A stretch of 40,428 nucleotides of DNA from an uncultured bacterium. Its GTDB lineage: Bacteria; Babelota; Babeliae; Babelales; RVW-14. The notes beneath the pieces are model-generated. The model ran no database searches. It was given only the letters and a program-made list of their open reading frames with translations, and was not told where the DNA came from. This document shows, piece after piece, positions 1 to 7,326 of the stretch; positions within the stretch are counted from its first letter, which is position 1; each line of letters begins with the position of its first letter. The position numbers and the translations under genes were made by a program. The DNA is taken from assembly GCA_903825355.1 (NCBI GenBank), contig CAIKAH010000049.1, positions 1-40,428 on the forward strand. Reading direction: 5' to 3'.

Positions 1-786
1 AGGCGTACTAGTTTTTTGTCGTTTGCGCCGATTGTTTTGCGGAGCACTGACAGCCATCATCATGGGCGCTATGGCGTTTTTTTGCGCTCTTCTGAGTGGA
101 GATAAAACATCAAATTGATCTTCATCGTCCGATTCATCAGGTTCTGGCAAAGAGGGCTTTTGCTCTTCAGTAGCTTTCACAGCATCTGGTGTTGGATGGG
201 ACTCATTATCTGCAAAAGAAGTTTCCATTGGAACAACAGGAATATTGGTAGCTTCAGCGAAGGCTGAGTTATTTGTCATTGTAGATTGTCTTGTGGTAGC
301 AAAATAAAGGAGGAGATGTGCCTCGTCATCATGTGCAGTGGCAGGAGTCTCTTTCTCTGGGTTTGCTGTCGTGATATCTGGTGTTTGAGGGTGCTCATCA
401 TCATCGCAGTTTTCTTGATTGCTAGTAGCAGGTACATAGTAGTGTTGCGTAGAAGCAAGTCTTTTTTTTGTGTGAATACGCATGTGTCCGGTTAAAGTGC
501 TTTTCATGAAAAAAGATTTTTTACAGCCATTATGAGTGCACTTATAAGGTCTTTCATCAGTGTGAGTGCGCATGTGTATGGTTAAAGCGCTAGGGAGGGT
601 AGCTCTGTATTTACAAATCTGGCACGTTTTGGCATCTGTGAAATCAGCAGCGAGAGAAGTGGTTATTGGAGCAACAGGAGTCGCGGTTTGTTCACTACTA
701 AGACATTCCATAGCATGAAGAGAAGGCTGTGTACTTGGCAAAGCAAGGAAAGCGAGAGCGATGAGTATGTTCAATGTGTGTTTCAT
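1..786 (-). CDS. Exported protein with two C2H2 zinc fingers, C-terminus cut by the window edge
   Basis: An open frame runs from an ATG at 786 down to base 1 with no stop, giving 262 codons. An AGGA ribosome binding site lies just upstream. The N-terminus is a typical signal peptide (Met-Lys-His, then a Leu/Ala-rich core ending near Leu-His-Ala, residue 25). Residues 55-75 are C-x2-C-x12-H-x3-H and residues 83-105 are C-x4-C-x12-H-x3-H. The linker TDERPYK is close to the eukaryotic TGEKPYK linker. Finger 2 also has the expected Phe92 and Leu98; finger 1 has Leu68 but Ala instead of the core aromatic. The rest is Pro/Glu/Asp/Thr-rich, probably disordered, and near the window edge it contains RRKRQK, which resembles a monopartite nuclear localisation signal. 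Classical fingers are typical of eukaryotic DNA-binding proteins, so an exported host-directed factor is my inference. No function is demonstrated. Confidence 0.85.
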   Translation of the reverse strand, partial: MKHTLNILIALAFLALPSTQPSLHAMECLSSEQTATPVAPITTSLAADFTDAKTCQICKYRATLPSALTIHMRTHTDERPYKCTHNGCKKSFFMKSTLTGHMRIHTKKRLASTQHYYVPATSNQENCDDDEHPQTPDITTANPEKETPATAHDDEAHLLLYFATTRQSTMTNNSAFAEATNIPVVPMETSFADNESHPTPDAVKATEEQKPSLPEPDESDDEDQFDVLSPLRRAQKNAIAPMMMAVSAPQNNRRKRQKTSTP

Positions 787-1025
787 AAAAGTCCTGTGAT
801 TGAGAGTCAATAGTGCATGCAGGATCATTGATGGGAGAACCCGCATCTTTTTTTAGGAAAATGAAGAGCGTGAGGCTGGGGAAAGGGGGGCTTGGAAAAT
901 AGTGAAACACTGATCTGGATGGATTATCGCTCTTTTGGTGATTTGAAACGTAACTGATCTGAGGGAAATGCTGAGTAGAGGTTATGAGCCAATGTTATTT
1001 GCAAGGGGGCTTGGATGAAGGGAAG

Positions 1026-1047
1026 AAAAAAGGGGGCAAAGCCCCCT
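1026..1047 (-). terminator. Rho-independent terminator of the FKBP lipoprotein gene
   Basis: Stem 1031-1037 pairs with 1041-1047 (AGGGGGC/GCCCCCT) around a 3-nt loop. Read on the minus strand it is followed by a T-run (1026-1031). It sits directly after the stop codon of the FKBP gene. Confidence 0.85.
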
Positions 1048-1061
1048 AGAATTGCCGATTG

Positions 1062-1916
1062 TTAGTTTTTGATATCAAGTAACTCAATGTCGAAAATAAG
1101 GGTGGCGTGTGGTGGAATTTTTTGGCCAGCGCCACGAGCACCATAACCCATGTCTGATGGAATTACGATGCTATACTTACCGCCTTTAGCCATTTGTTGA
1201 ATGCCTTGATCCCATCCTCTGATTACGTGACCAATACCAACGGGGAAAATAAATGGTTCATTGCGGTCATGGGAGCTATCAAATTTCAAACCCTTTTGCC
1301 CTTGCTTATCCATCAAGTACCCGGTGTAATGAACGGTTACTAGCTGCCCAACTTTTGGTTTTGGTGCACCAGCAGGGGCTGCTTTGAGCTCGGTAATAAC
1401 TAAATCTTTTGCTGTGGACCCTTGAATATCAAGCACCTCGATATCAAAAATAAGCGTTGCATGTGGTGGGATTTTAGCGCCAGCACCGCGAGCGCCATAG
1501 CCCATGTTTGATGGAATAACAATGCTGTATTTGCCGCCCTTTGCCATTTGTTGTAAGCCATCATCCCATCCTTGAATGACGCGTCCTTCACCAACAGGAA
1601 ATTTGAATGGTTCGTTACGGTCATGCGAGCTGTCGAATTTTGTGCCTTTTTGCCCTTGTTCGTCCATCAAATAGCCAGTGTAATGCACAGTAACTAATTG
1701 GCCTTTTTGAGGTTTGGCGGCGTTGGCAGGTGGTGCTTTTAGTTCAGTGATTTGTAGTCCTTGTGGCGTCGTTTTGGCGCTCATGGTGTCCTTTTGTTTT
1801 TGGGCTTGCTTGGTTGGGGTAGCTGCTTCATGCTTGGTGGCGTTGCAGGCAGAGAGCAAGCAGCTAACCAGTATCATGTAGGTAGCTTTTCCGTACAGCA
1901 TTGTATTAACTTTCAT
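1062..1916 (-). CDS. Lipoprotein with two tandem FKBP-type peptidyl-prolyl isomerase domains
   Basis: 284 aa. The start at 1916 has an AGGAGA ribosome binding site about 7 nt upstream. A hydrophobic N-terminus ends in a lipobox (LSAC, Cys24), so it is probably a membrane-anchored envelope lipoprotein. Two complete FKBP domains follow, at about residues 55-165 and 172-284. Each carries the family core: VTVHYTGYL, FDSS, PVG-x-G-x-VI-x-GWD, and the end block IPPHATLIFDIE-L-DI. FKBPs catalyse cis-trans isomerisation of Xaa-Pro bonds and assist folding. The two domains are very similar to each other, which indicates an internal duplication. Most bacterial Mip/FkpA-type proteins have a single FKBP domain after a dimerisation region, and that region is absent here; two in tandem could give a bidentate chaperone without dimerisation (inference). 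It is followed by its own terminator. Confidence 0.95.
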   Translation of the reverse strand: MKVNTMLYGKATYMILVSCLLSACNATKHEAATPTKQAQKQKDTMSAKTTPQGLQITELKAPPANAAKPQKGQLVTVHYTGYLMDEQGQKGTKFDSSHDRNEPFKFPVGEGRVIQGWDDGLQQMAKGGKYSIVIPSNMGYGARGAGAKIPPHATLIFDIEVLDIQGSTAKDLVITELKAAPAGAPKPKVGQLVTVHYTGYLMDKQGQKGLKFDSSHDRNEPFIFPVGIGHVIRGWDQGIQQMAKGGKYSIVIPSDMGYGARGAGQKIPPHATLIFDIELLDIKN

Positions 1917-2052
1917 TTCTTGTTCTCCTTTTCATAAAAAACATCATTTAACTGGTTTAATCTATCGCAAAGTTTTATTTATGAAAAGGCTATTTTTTGT
2001 TGGTGCATTCTAGCGTAAATAAGCTTTTTTGTAAAAGAGAACCTAGCTGGTG

Positions 2053-3657
2053 CTAAAACCAGTCTGTGCCTCCATCGCCATCTTCAGTGGTCTCTAGATC
2101 GCCTACTGTGCCATCCGATTCATCGCTTGCGCTGCTACTTTTATTTAATGCGGGTTTAGCGATTGCTATCTGGTGCTGGCGAGTGCTTTTGGAAATGACG
2201 CTTTTGTCATCGTCAAGCTGCTCTGCTTCGTCGTAAGGTTCACGCTCCGGTTTGCTCGCAACTCCTTGCGGTGATGATACAAGTACGTTAGACAACCTAG
2301 CAGTTACAGTAGCTAGTGCGGTATCACTAGGTATGGTATCCCCCGAAAGGGCTCCCGCCGCATCTACCTTTTTCTGGCTTTCCCGAGTGGCTGGTAGGCT
2401 GGCCGCAGGGGCGGAAAGAACGTTGCTTTCTTCCTCACTGTGGATCGTTGTTGGTAGCTCTTTATCATCATCTTCATCATCATCTATGACCGTGACTGCC
2501 ATATCATCAGCAAGACTTGCTGAGTTGCGCCTGCTTGTGCTAGCATCGTCTCTTCCCGTCGGGTAAATAATATGATTAGCTTCATTATTAAACCAGATCC
2601 TCAGGGCGGGGCTATTAAGAAAAGCATCCCAACTATTAATCGGTGACGTGTCCGTGCTTGCAGTCTCTGTTAAGTGCTGCATGAGGGAGGCATAGAGTTT
2701 ATTGTACCAGCGCTTTAGTGTATCTGATTTGATATGACGGAGGGCAATATGTGCGGTATTGGTTTTTTGTTTGTGTAAATCTGTAGTAAAGCCATCAAAA
2801 ATGAGTCCCCCTGGTTCATTGCCTGGTGCCCATGAGCCCAAGAAGGTTCTCGCTGTTTCAAGAGCCTTGTAATCGTAGCTATCGTCTCGCCATACCGCAA
2901 TTGCCCATGCTGCGGCGTGCATGTTTTTTGTTAGCGGTGCAGTTGCTTGGCCCAGAATGGTTTCATACAAAAGAGAGTCAGCTGTGCTGAGAGATGAAGT
3001 TTTTGCGGTTAAAATAGTATATTTTTGTGCTACGCGCATTGCAATGCCGGGGTATTTGTTATTAAAATCTTGCTGCATTGTTAATAGATAATCTTGAAGA
3101 TCTGTTGCTGAGAGTACTTGCCATCTGCACGCTCTGACTGCGTCAGCTTCTTCGCTGGTAATGCAAAACTGATTAATCTGCTGAACAGCTTTCATGCATA
3201 GCAGTGTATCGATATGGCAGTTCACTAAAAAATAAAACGTTGCTTCCAGCGCGCGATTAACTTCTTCCGGTTTGAGCGTATCACCGTTTTGGGCGCGATG
3301 AGCAGTATGCCGCAGTAAAATATATTGCAGAGGGGGCATCGCCTGCCAGTTTGCTTCTAGCCAGACTAAAGATTTCCCCGCAAGATCACCCTTCTTTTTT
3401 AGCATTGTTTTTAGTTTTGTTGTTAAGGCTGCAAAATCATCTTGCGTTAGGTATGCATCTAGCGCTTCTGGGCCTTCTGCAACGGTTGTGCTTGCTGTGG
3501 TGCCATCTGCGCGTACCGGCCTGCTAGTAAAATAACTATAGACGGTGGGTACTGCAGTGGCGAGTGCGCCAAAAAAAGCTTCAGCCGCGTTTGCTGTTTG
3601 CTGAAGACTTGTAGTCATAAGAGCGGTGATTAATACTGTGCGCACGTACGTGTTCAT
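2053..3657 (-). CDS. Exported protein of unknown function with an acidic, Ser/Asp-rich C-terminal half
   Basis: 534 aa, not recognised. The N-terminus has a signal peptide (Met-Asn-Thr-Tyr-Val-Arg, hydrophobic stretch, cleavage probably after Ala-Asn-Ala near residue 24). An AAGGA site lies upstream of the ATG at 3657. Residues about 50-370 look mostly helical and globular. From about residue 380 the sequence is low-complexity, with a run of Asp/Glu (DDDEDDDKE) and many Ser, Thr and Ala, and it ends DGDGGTDWF. This suggests a folded domain plus a disordered acidic tail. It lies between two other exported proteins on the same strand. No catalytic motif was seen. Confidence 0.75.
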   Translation of the reverse strand: MNTYVRTVLITALMTTSLQQTANAAEAFFGALATAVPTVYSYFTSRPVRADGTTASTTVAEGPEALDAYLTQDDFAALTTKLKTMLKKKGDLAGKSLVWLEANWQAMPPLQYILLRHTAHRAQNGDTLKPEEVNRALEATFYFLVNCHIDTLLCMKAVQQINQFCITSEEADAVRACRWQVLSATDLQDYLLTMQQDFNNKYPGIAMRVAQKYTILTAKTSSLSTADSLLYETILGQATAPLTKNMHAAAWAIAVWRDDSYDYKALETARTFLGSWAPGNEPGGLIFDGFTTDLHKQKTNTAHIALRHIKSDTLKRWYNKLYASLMQHLTETASTDTSPINSWDAFLNSPALRIWFNNEANHIIYPTGRDDASTSRRNSASLADDMAVTVIDDDEDDDKELPTTIHSEEESNVLSAPAASLPATRESQKKVDAAGALSGDTIPSDTALATVTARLSNVLVSSPQGVASKPEREPYDEAEQLDDDKSVISKSTRQHQIAIAKPALNKSSSASDESDGTVGDLETTEDGDGGTDWF

Positions 3658-3771
3658 GTGATTAAGGTTCCTTGGGTAAGCGGGCTAGGCATAACATATA
3701 TTCTGATGTCATCATTTTCTACACCCTTTTTGTGTAACAAGCAATCCAAAAAATTAGGAAGATACAAATAA

Positions 3772-4827
3772 CTAGTCTGGGCGTATAACGTTCTGATATG
3801 CGTTGGTAACGGCGGCTATTTTTTGATCATAAAAAATTTGTGCATCAGTAAGTATGCCTTCTGCCTCATTCAGCGAAATGTCGGTAGCACACATGGTAGC
3901 GCGTAAGGTAGCTCTATTCTGTTCAACTGCTGCAGCCATGCTGCTAAGCCAGGCATGTTGAGAACGGTTAATCTGACCACTGAGTGCTTTTTCTACAATC
4001 GCCTGCATCTGGTTTAACTGCTTCATGCAGCTGCCAATCTCTGCTTGCAGGTCAATATAGGCTTCAAATTCTTTTTCACGTTCAGCTGCAAAGGTATTAA
4101 ACGGTGAATTGGGTAGCGTAAAATCGAGTGCCATTAAGCTGAGCATGATCAGTAATGCAAGGCGGGTAAACCATGACGGATGCTGCTCAGCAATGGTGAC
4201 TGCCCGTGCCGCAAGCAGTGCAAAGCAAGCCGCGTACTCGCAGCGCAGAGCGCTTGTTTTGTGTGAACTGCTCATAGCAAGTATCAGGGCGGCCGCCAGT
4301 TCTACTTGATGTGCTAAAGAGTGAATGGTTGTTGAAAAAATGTTTTTTCGCATGTCGTAATACGGAGATACTTTTTCATTTGTTTTGCTCGTGGCTTTTT
4401 CAGTAGTTGGTGCTGGTTTAGGTGCTGCCAGCTTGGTTGGCTGAGTTGATGGTTTATTTTCTGGTGCACGGTAGCAAGCCAGCTGCCGGTAGCGCTGCAC
4501 AAAAGTTCCCGCATCATAGGCAGCAAGAAGCCCCATAATAATTTTGAGCCCCAAGTAGGTGCGTTGATGGTTAACTTGAAAGGCGACGCCGTGCGCTGTA
4601 CGCAAAAAAGCAAAAAGGGTGCTTACAATGGTGGCATCGAGGTCATCTTTATGCGTAAGCTCGTAGCTGCTATAACCGCTGAGTGGGGAGGCAAGTACCC
4701 CTTCAATGAGCGCAATATTTTTTGCTGTTGTTTCATCTGTTTCATCAAGCTGAGGCTGGGCGCTTCGGGCATTGTGCATGCTGCCAAGCAGTATGAGTGA
4801 CAATAGTACTATGTTAGCTTTCAACAT
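3772..4827 (-). CDS. Exported/membrane protein of unknown function
   Basis: 351 aa from the ATG at 4827, which is preceded by AGAGAGG at good spacing. A longer in-frame start at 4920 lacks a good site and would bury the signal peptide. The N-terminus (Met-Leu-Lys-Ala-Asn, Leu/Ile-rich core, ending Ala-Arg-Ser-Ala) looks like a signal peptide. A Lys/Thr/Pro-rich linker separates an N-terminal part from a region with several hydrophobic segments (about residues 175-255) that could cross the membrane. The C-terminus is helical and possibly coiled coil. I recognise no family. It is divergent from the 678-aa gene, with about 250 bp between them. Confidence 0.7.
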   Translation of the reverse strand: MLKANIVLLSLILLGSMHNARSAQPQLDETDETTAKNIALIEGVLASPLSGYSSYELTHKDDLDATIVSTLFAFLRTAHGVAFQVNHQRTYLGLKIIMGLLAAYDAGTFVQRYRQLACYRAPENKPSTQPTKLAAPKPAPTTEKATSKTNEKVSPYYDMRKNIFSTTIHSLAHQVELAAALILAMSSSHKTSALRCEYAACFALLAARAVTIAEQHPSWFTRLALLIMLSLMALDFTLPNSPFNTFAAEREKEFEAYIDLQAEIGSCMKQLNQMQAIVEKALSGQINRSQHAWLSSMAAAVEQNRATLRATMCATDISLNEAEGILTDAQIFYDQKIAAVTNAYQNVIRPD

Positions 4828-5079
4828 AACGGCCTCTCTTTTCAAAAAATAGGGGTAGTAGTCTTTCTGTCTATCTCTGCCCGCTGGCAGGGGTTGATTG
4901 CAAGCTTTTGAGTATAACAAGTTGCTTCAACCTGCGGGAGAGAACGATTGCTGAAAAGATGAAGCAGCGAACCAAGAAACTAACAACCTTTCTTAAATCA
5001 TTTACTTTCTGTTTGAAAATATAAAATACTGTAATCAAGATAAAGTTTCTATTTGGTTATTTTTTAAACAAAGGGAAAG

Positions 5080-7116
5080 ATGATGAAGCGTAGCAATATA
5101 GTAGTGGTAGGCCTAGCGGTGATGTTGGGGCTAATGGTTGGCAGTGCTGAGGCAATGGAGAAGAAGCGTCCTCAAATACAAACTGCTGTCACTGCAGTGA
5201 ACTTTTTAAACAAAGCAACAGCAGCATCTGCTGCCAAAAAAGCGCAAGCAGGAGGTAATTCATTCGTTTCTGCTGTCGATGATGGTGTAGAAAGGACTGA
5301 CTTTAAAGGCGATGAGCAAGCCCCAATGTTGATGTTGACTGATAGACCGCGGTTTACTCCAAAGCCACCGGAAGGGACTGCTCCTGTCAAAAATCGCGTA
5401 GTGCGCCCTTCAGCGCCTACTGAATCTCTAGTAGCAGCTGAGCCGGTCGTAGCAGTACCACAAACAAGAAGAGGTATCGAGCCGCTTTTTAGTAAGATAA
5501 GAGGTGGAAAGCATGGTGCAAGTGAAGCTCCTGTTGTTCGTGGGCCTCGTTTGCAAACTCAATCGGCACCAAAAAGAGCTTATGATGATGGAGATATGCC
5601 GGTAAATACATCACCGCTAAAGGGTTCAGGGAGTCGTGTATTTGGCGTAGGAATGCCTGGGGCAAAATCAACGGACGGTTTTAGCAGGATGCCTGCAATG
5701 CAATCACAATCACAGCAACCACCAATGCAATCACAACCAATCCAACCACAATCATTTAAGCAACGGTTTGTCACTGGTGCAAAATCATTTGGAAATACTG
5801 TTCGTGCTAGTTTTGTAACAATGGGCAGTGAAATTAAAAAAGCAGGTAGCCGTATTGCGGCTGGTGGCCGTGCGCTCAAGCAGCGGCTAACGCCAGCGCA
5901 ACAAGAGCGCATTGAGGCTCTTGATAAGCAGAAAGTAGAACTGAACGCAAAAATCAAGCAATTAGAAACGAGTGGTGAAGTTTATACTAAAGCAGAGATC
6001 GATGCGTTGCAAAAAGAAGTATCCTCTGTAGAGGCTGAGCAAGCAAGAATTGAGAAAGCTGGTCGCTTTAAGAAGGGCGTTAGAAACATGGCGGTGGGCA
6101 TGAAAAATGCGGCTTCACGTGTTCGTAATGTGTTTAAAAAGAAACCAAAAGCAGCAGCGGCAGCGGTAGATCATTCTTCAGGAGCTGCTGAAGCAGGAGA
6201 AGGTGTTGGAGCTGTAAAGCAATCTTCAGCGGCTGCGAGGTTGGCTAGCGAAACAGTACCTGCAGCAACACCGGCAGTGGAAGAAGCGGTTTTATGGAGA
6301 CAAGTTCTGACTAAAAAAGAAAAATCAGGGCTGGTATTTACGCCTGGGTTGGTAACGGGAAGGGGTAATCAGCCGCAGGAAGCTGTTACTTCTACAGTTC
6401 AGTTAAATACGCAACGTGCAAGACCGCCACTGCCAAGAGGTCCGCGGCCAGAACAGCAGCAGGAACCTGTGGTTGGGATGGAAAGCCCTACAGGTGTGGC
6501 TGCTGACTTAGGAATGACGAAGCCAGTTGCAGCGAGAAAATTACAGGCTCTTGCCCGTAAAGTCATCAAAGTTAACAACGCAATTAAAGAGGTTGCAGCG
6601 TCTTCACAAGCGGTCAGTCCTGTAGTTGCTCCTGTTGCTGAGAAAAAAGAAGGAAGTAAGGTAAGGTGGATACAAAATCCTATGACGCAGTCTAGAGAAG
6701 CGGTGCCGGCTGTACCGGTTGTGTCTGCTGAAGTAAGTTCTCAAATTTCTCCATCAGGACTTGCTGGCAACAGAGCAGAACGGGTTGGCTTAATGAGGCA
6801 GGGAAAACGAAATATAGCACAAGTTGGTACAACAGAGGAAGGGGTAGTTGAGCCTTCTATGAAAAAGAAAAGCGTTGTTACCATTCCTCAGCCTGCTAAG
6901 CGCGTTCAAGTAAGCCAAGCGGCTGCAGCTGCTTCAAGCAAGATAGGCAAATCAAGTCCTACTCAAGAAGAATTACAGGCTATGATGGCAGAAGGGCGTA
7001 AAGAGAAAATTACTAAAAAAAATGGCAACAGAGGAAAAAATAGAAAGAAACATGGAAAGGGAAAACAAGAGCCTGTTGATGCAGAAGAGCCGCAAAATCC
7101 TCTTGCTGCAGAATAA
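5080..7116 (+). CDS. Large exported Ala/Lys-rich protein with coiled coil, unknown function
   Basis: 678 aa, not recognised. Starts at ATG 5080 (or the adjacent 5083) after AAAGGGAAAG. The signal peptide is clear: Met-Met-Lys-Arg then a hydrophobic stretch ending Ala-Glu-Ala at about residue 25. The mature protein is rich in Ala, Lys, Gln and Pro. About residues 265-330 form a predicted coiled coil (ERIEALDKQKVELNAKIKQL and following). Residues 485-500 contain AARKLQALAR, a degenerate version of the IQ-motif region found in the next gene. The C-terminus (from about 635) is strongly basic, with clusters such as KKNGNRGKNRKK. The resemblance in layout to the 587-aa neighbour suggests the two are related or work together. 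A surface or host-directed role is only inference. Confidence 0.8.
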   Translation: MMKRSNIVVVGLAVMLGLMVGSAEAMEKKRPQIQTAVTAVNFLNKATAASAAKKAQAGGNSFVSAVDDGVERTDFKGDEQAPMLMLTDRPRFTPKPPEGTAPVKNRVVRPSAPTESLVAAEPVVAVPQTRRGIEPLFSKIRGGKHGASEAPVVRGPRLQTQSAPKRAYDDGDMPVNTSPLKGSGSRVFGVGMPGAKSTDGFSRMPAMQSQSQQPPMQSQPIQPQSFKQRFVTGAKSFGNTVRASFVTMGSEIKKAGSRIAAGGRALKQRLTPAQQERIEALDKQKVELNAKIKQLETSGEVYTKAEIDALQKEVSSVEAEQARIEKAGRFKKGVRNMAVGMKNAASRVRNVFKKKPKAAAAAVDHSSGAAEAGEGVGAVKQSSAAARLASETVPAATPAVEEAVLWRQVLTKKEKSGLVFTPGLVTGRGNQPQEAVTSTVQLNTQRARPPLPRGPRPEQQQEPVVGMESPTGVAADLGMTKPVAARKLQALARKVIKVNNAIKEVAASSQAVSPVVAPVAEKKEGSKVRWIQNPMTQSREAVPAVPVVSAEVSSQISPSGLAGNRAERVGLMRQGKRNIAQVGTTEEGVVEPSMKKKSVVTIPQPAKRVQVSQAAAAASSKIGKSSPTQEELQAMMAEGRKEKITKKNGNRGKNRKKHGKGKQEPVDAEEPQNPLAAE

Positions 7117-7152
7117 CAATACGTTTCAGCGGTTAGTATTCTATAACATCTA

Positions 7153-7191
7153 TGAAAAAGAGGCATGCGGTTTCTGCATGCCTCTTTTTCA
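7153..7191 (+). terminator. Strong hairpin terminator after the 678-aa gene
   Basis: A 16-bp stem (7153-7168 with 7176-7191, core AGAGGCATGC/GCATGCCTCT) with a 7-nt loop. The descending arm carries TTTTT and is followed by ATTTTTATC. It lies 37 nt past the stop codon. Confidence 0.85.
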
Positions 7192-7326
7192 TTTTTATCA
7201 GCTCTCCCGCTTATGCGGACCAATCCCCATCAGCTGCTCAAACCCTTGCATCCGGTAGGTTGAATACGAGAGACTAAGCGTAAATGATGCTTTATAAAAA
7301 TGATCTGTCTGAGCGGTGGGGGAGCA

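Noticed and set aside
286..495. Plus-strand ORF of 69 codons
   Set aside because: Antisense to the zinc-finger gene, whose signal peptide, fingers and ribosome binding site are all in the minus frame.
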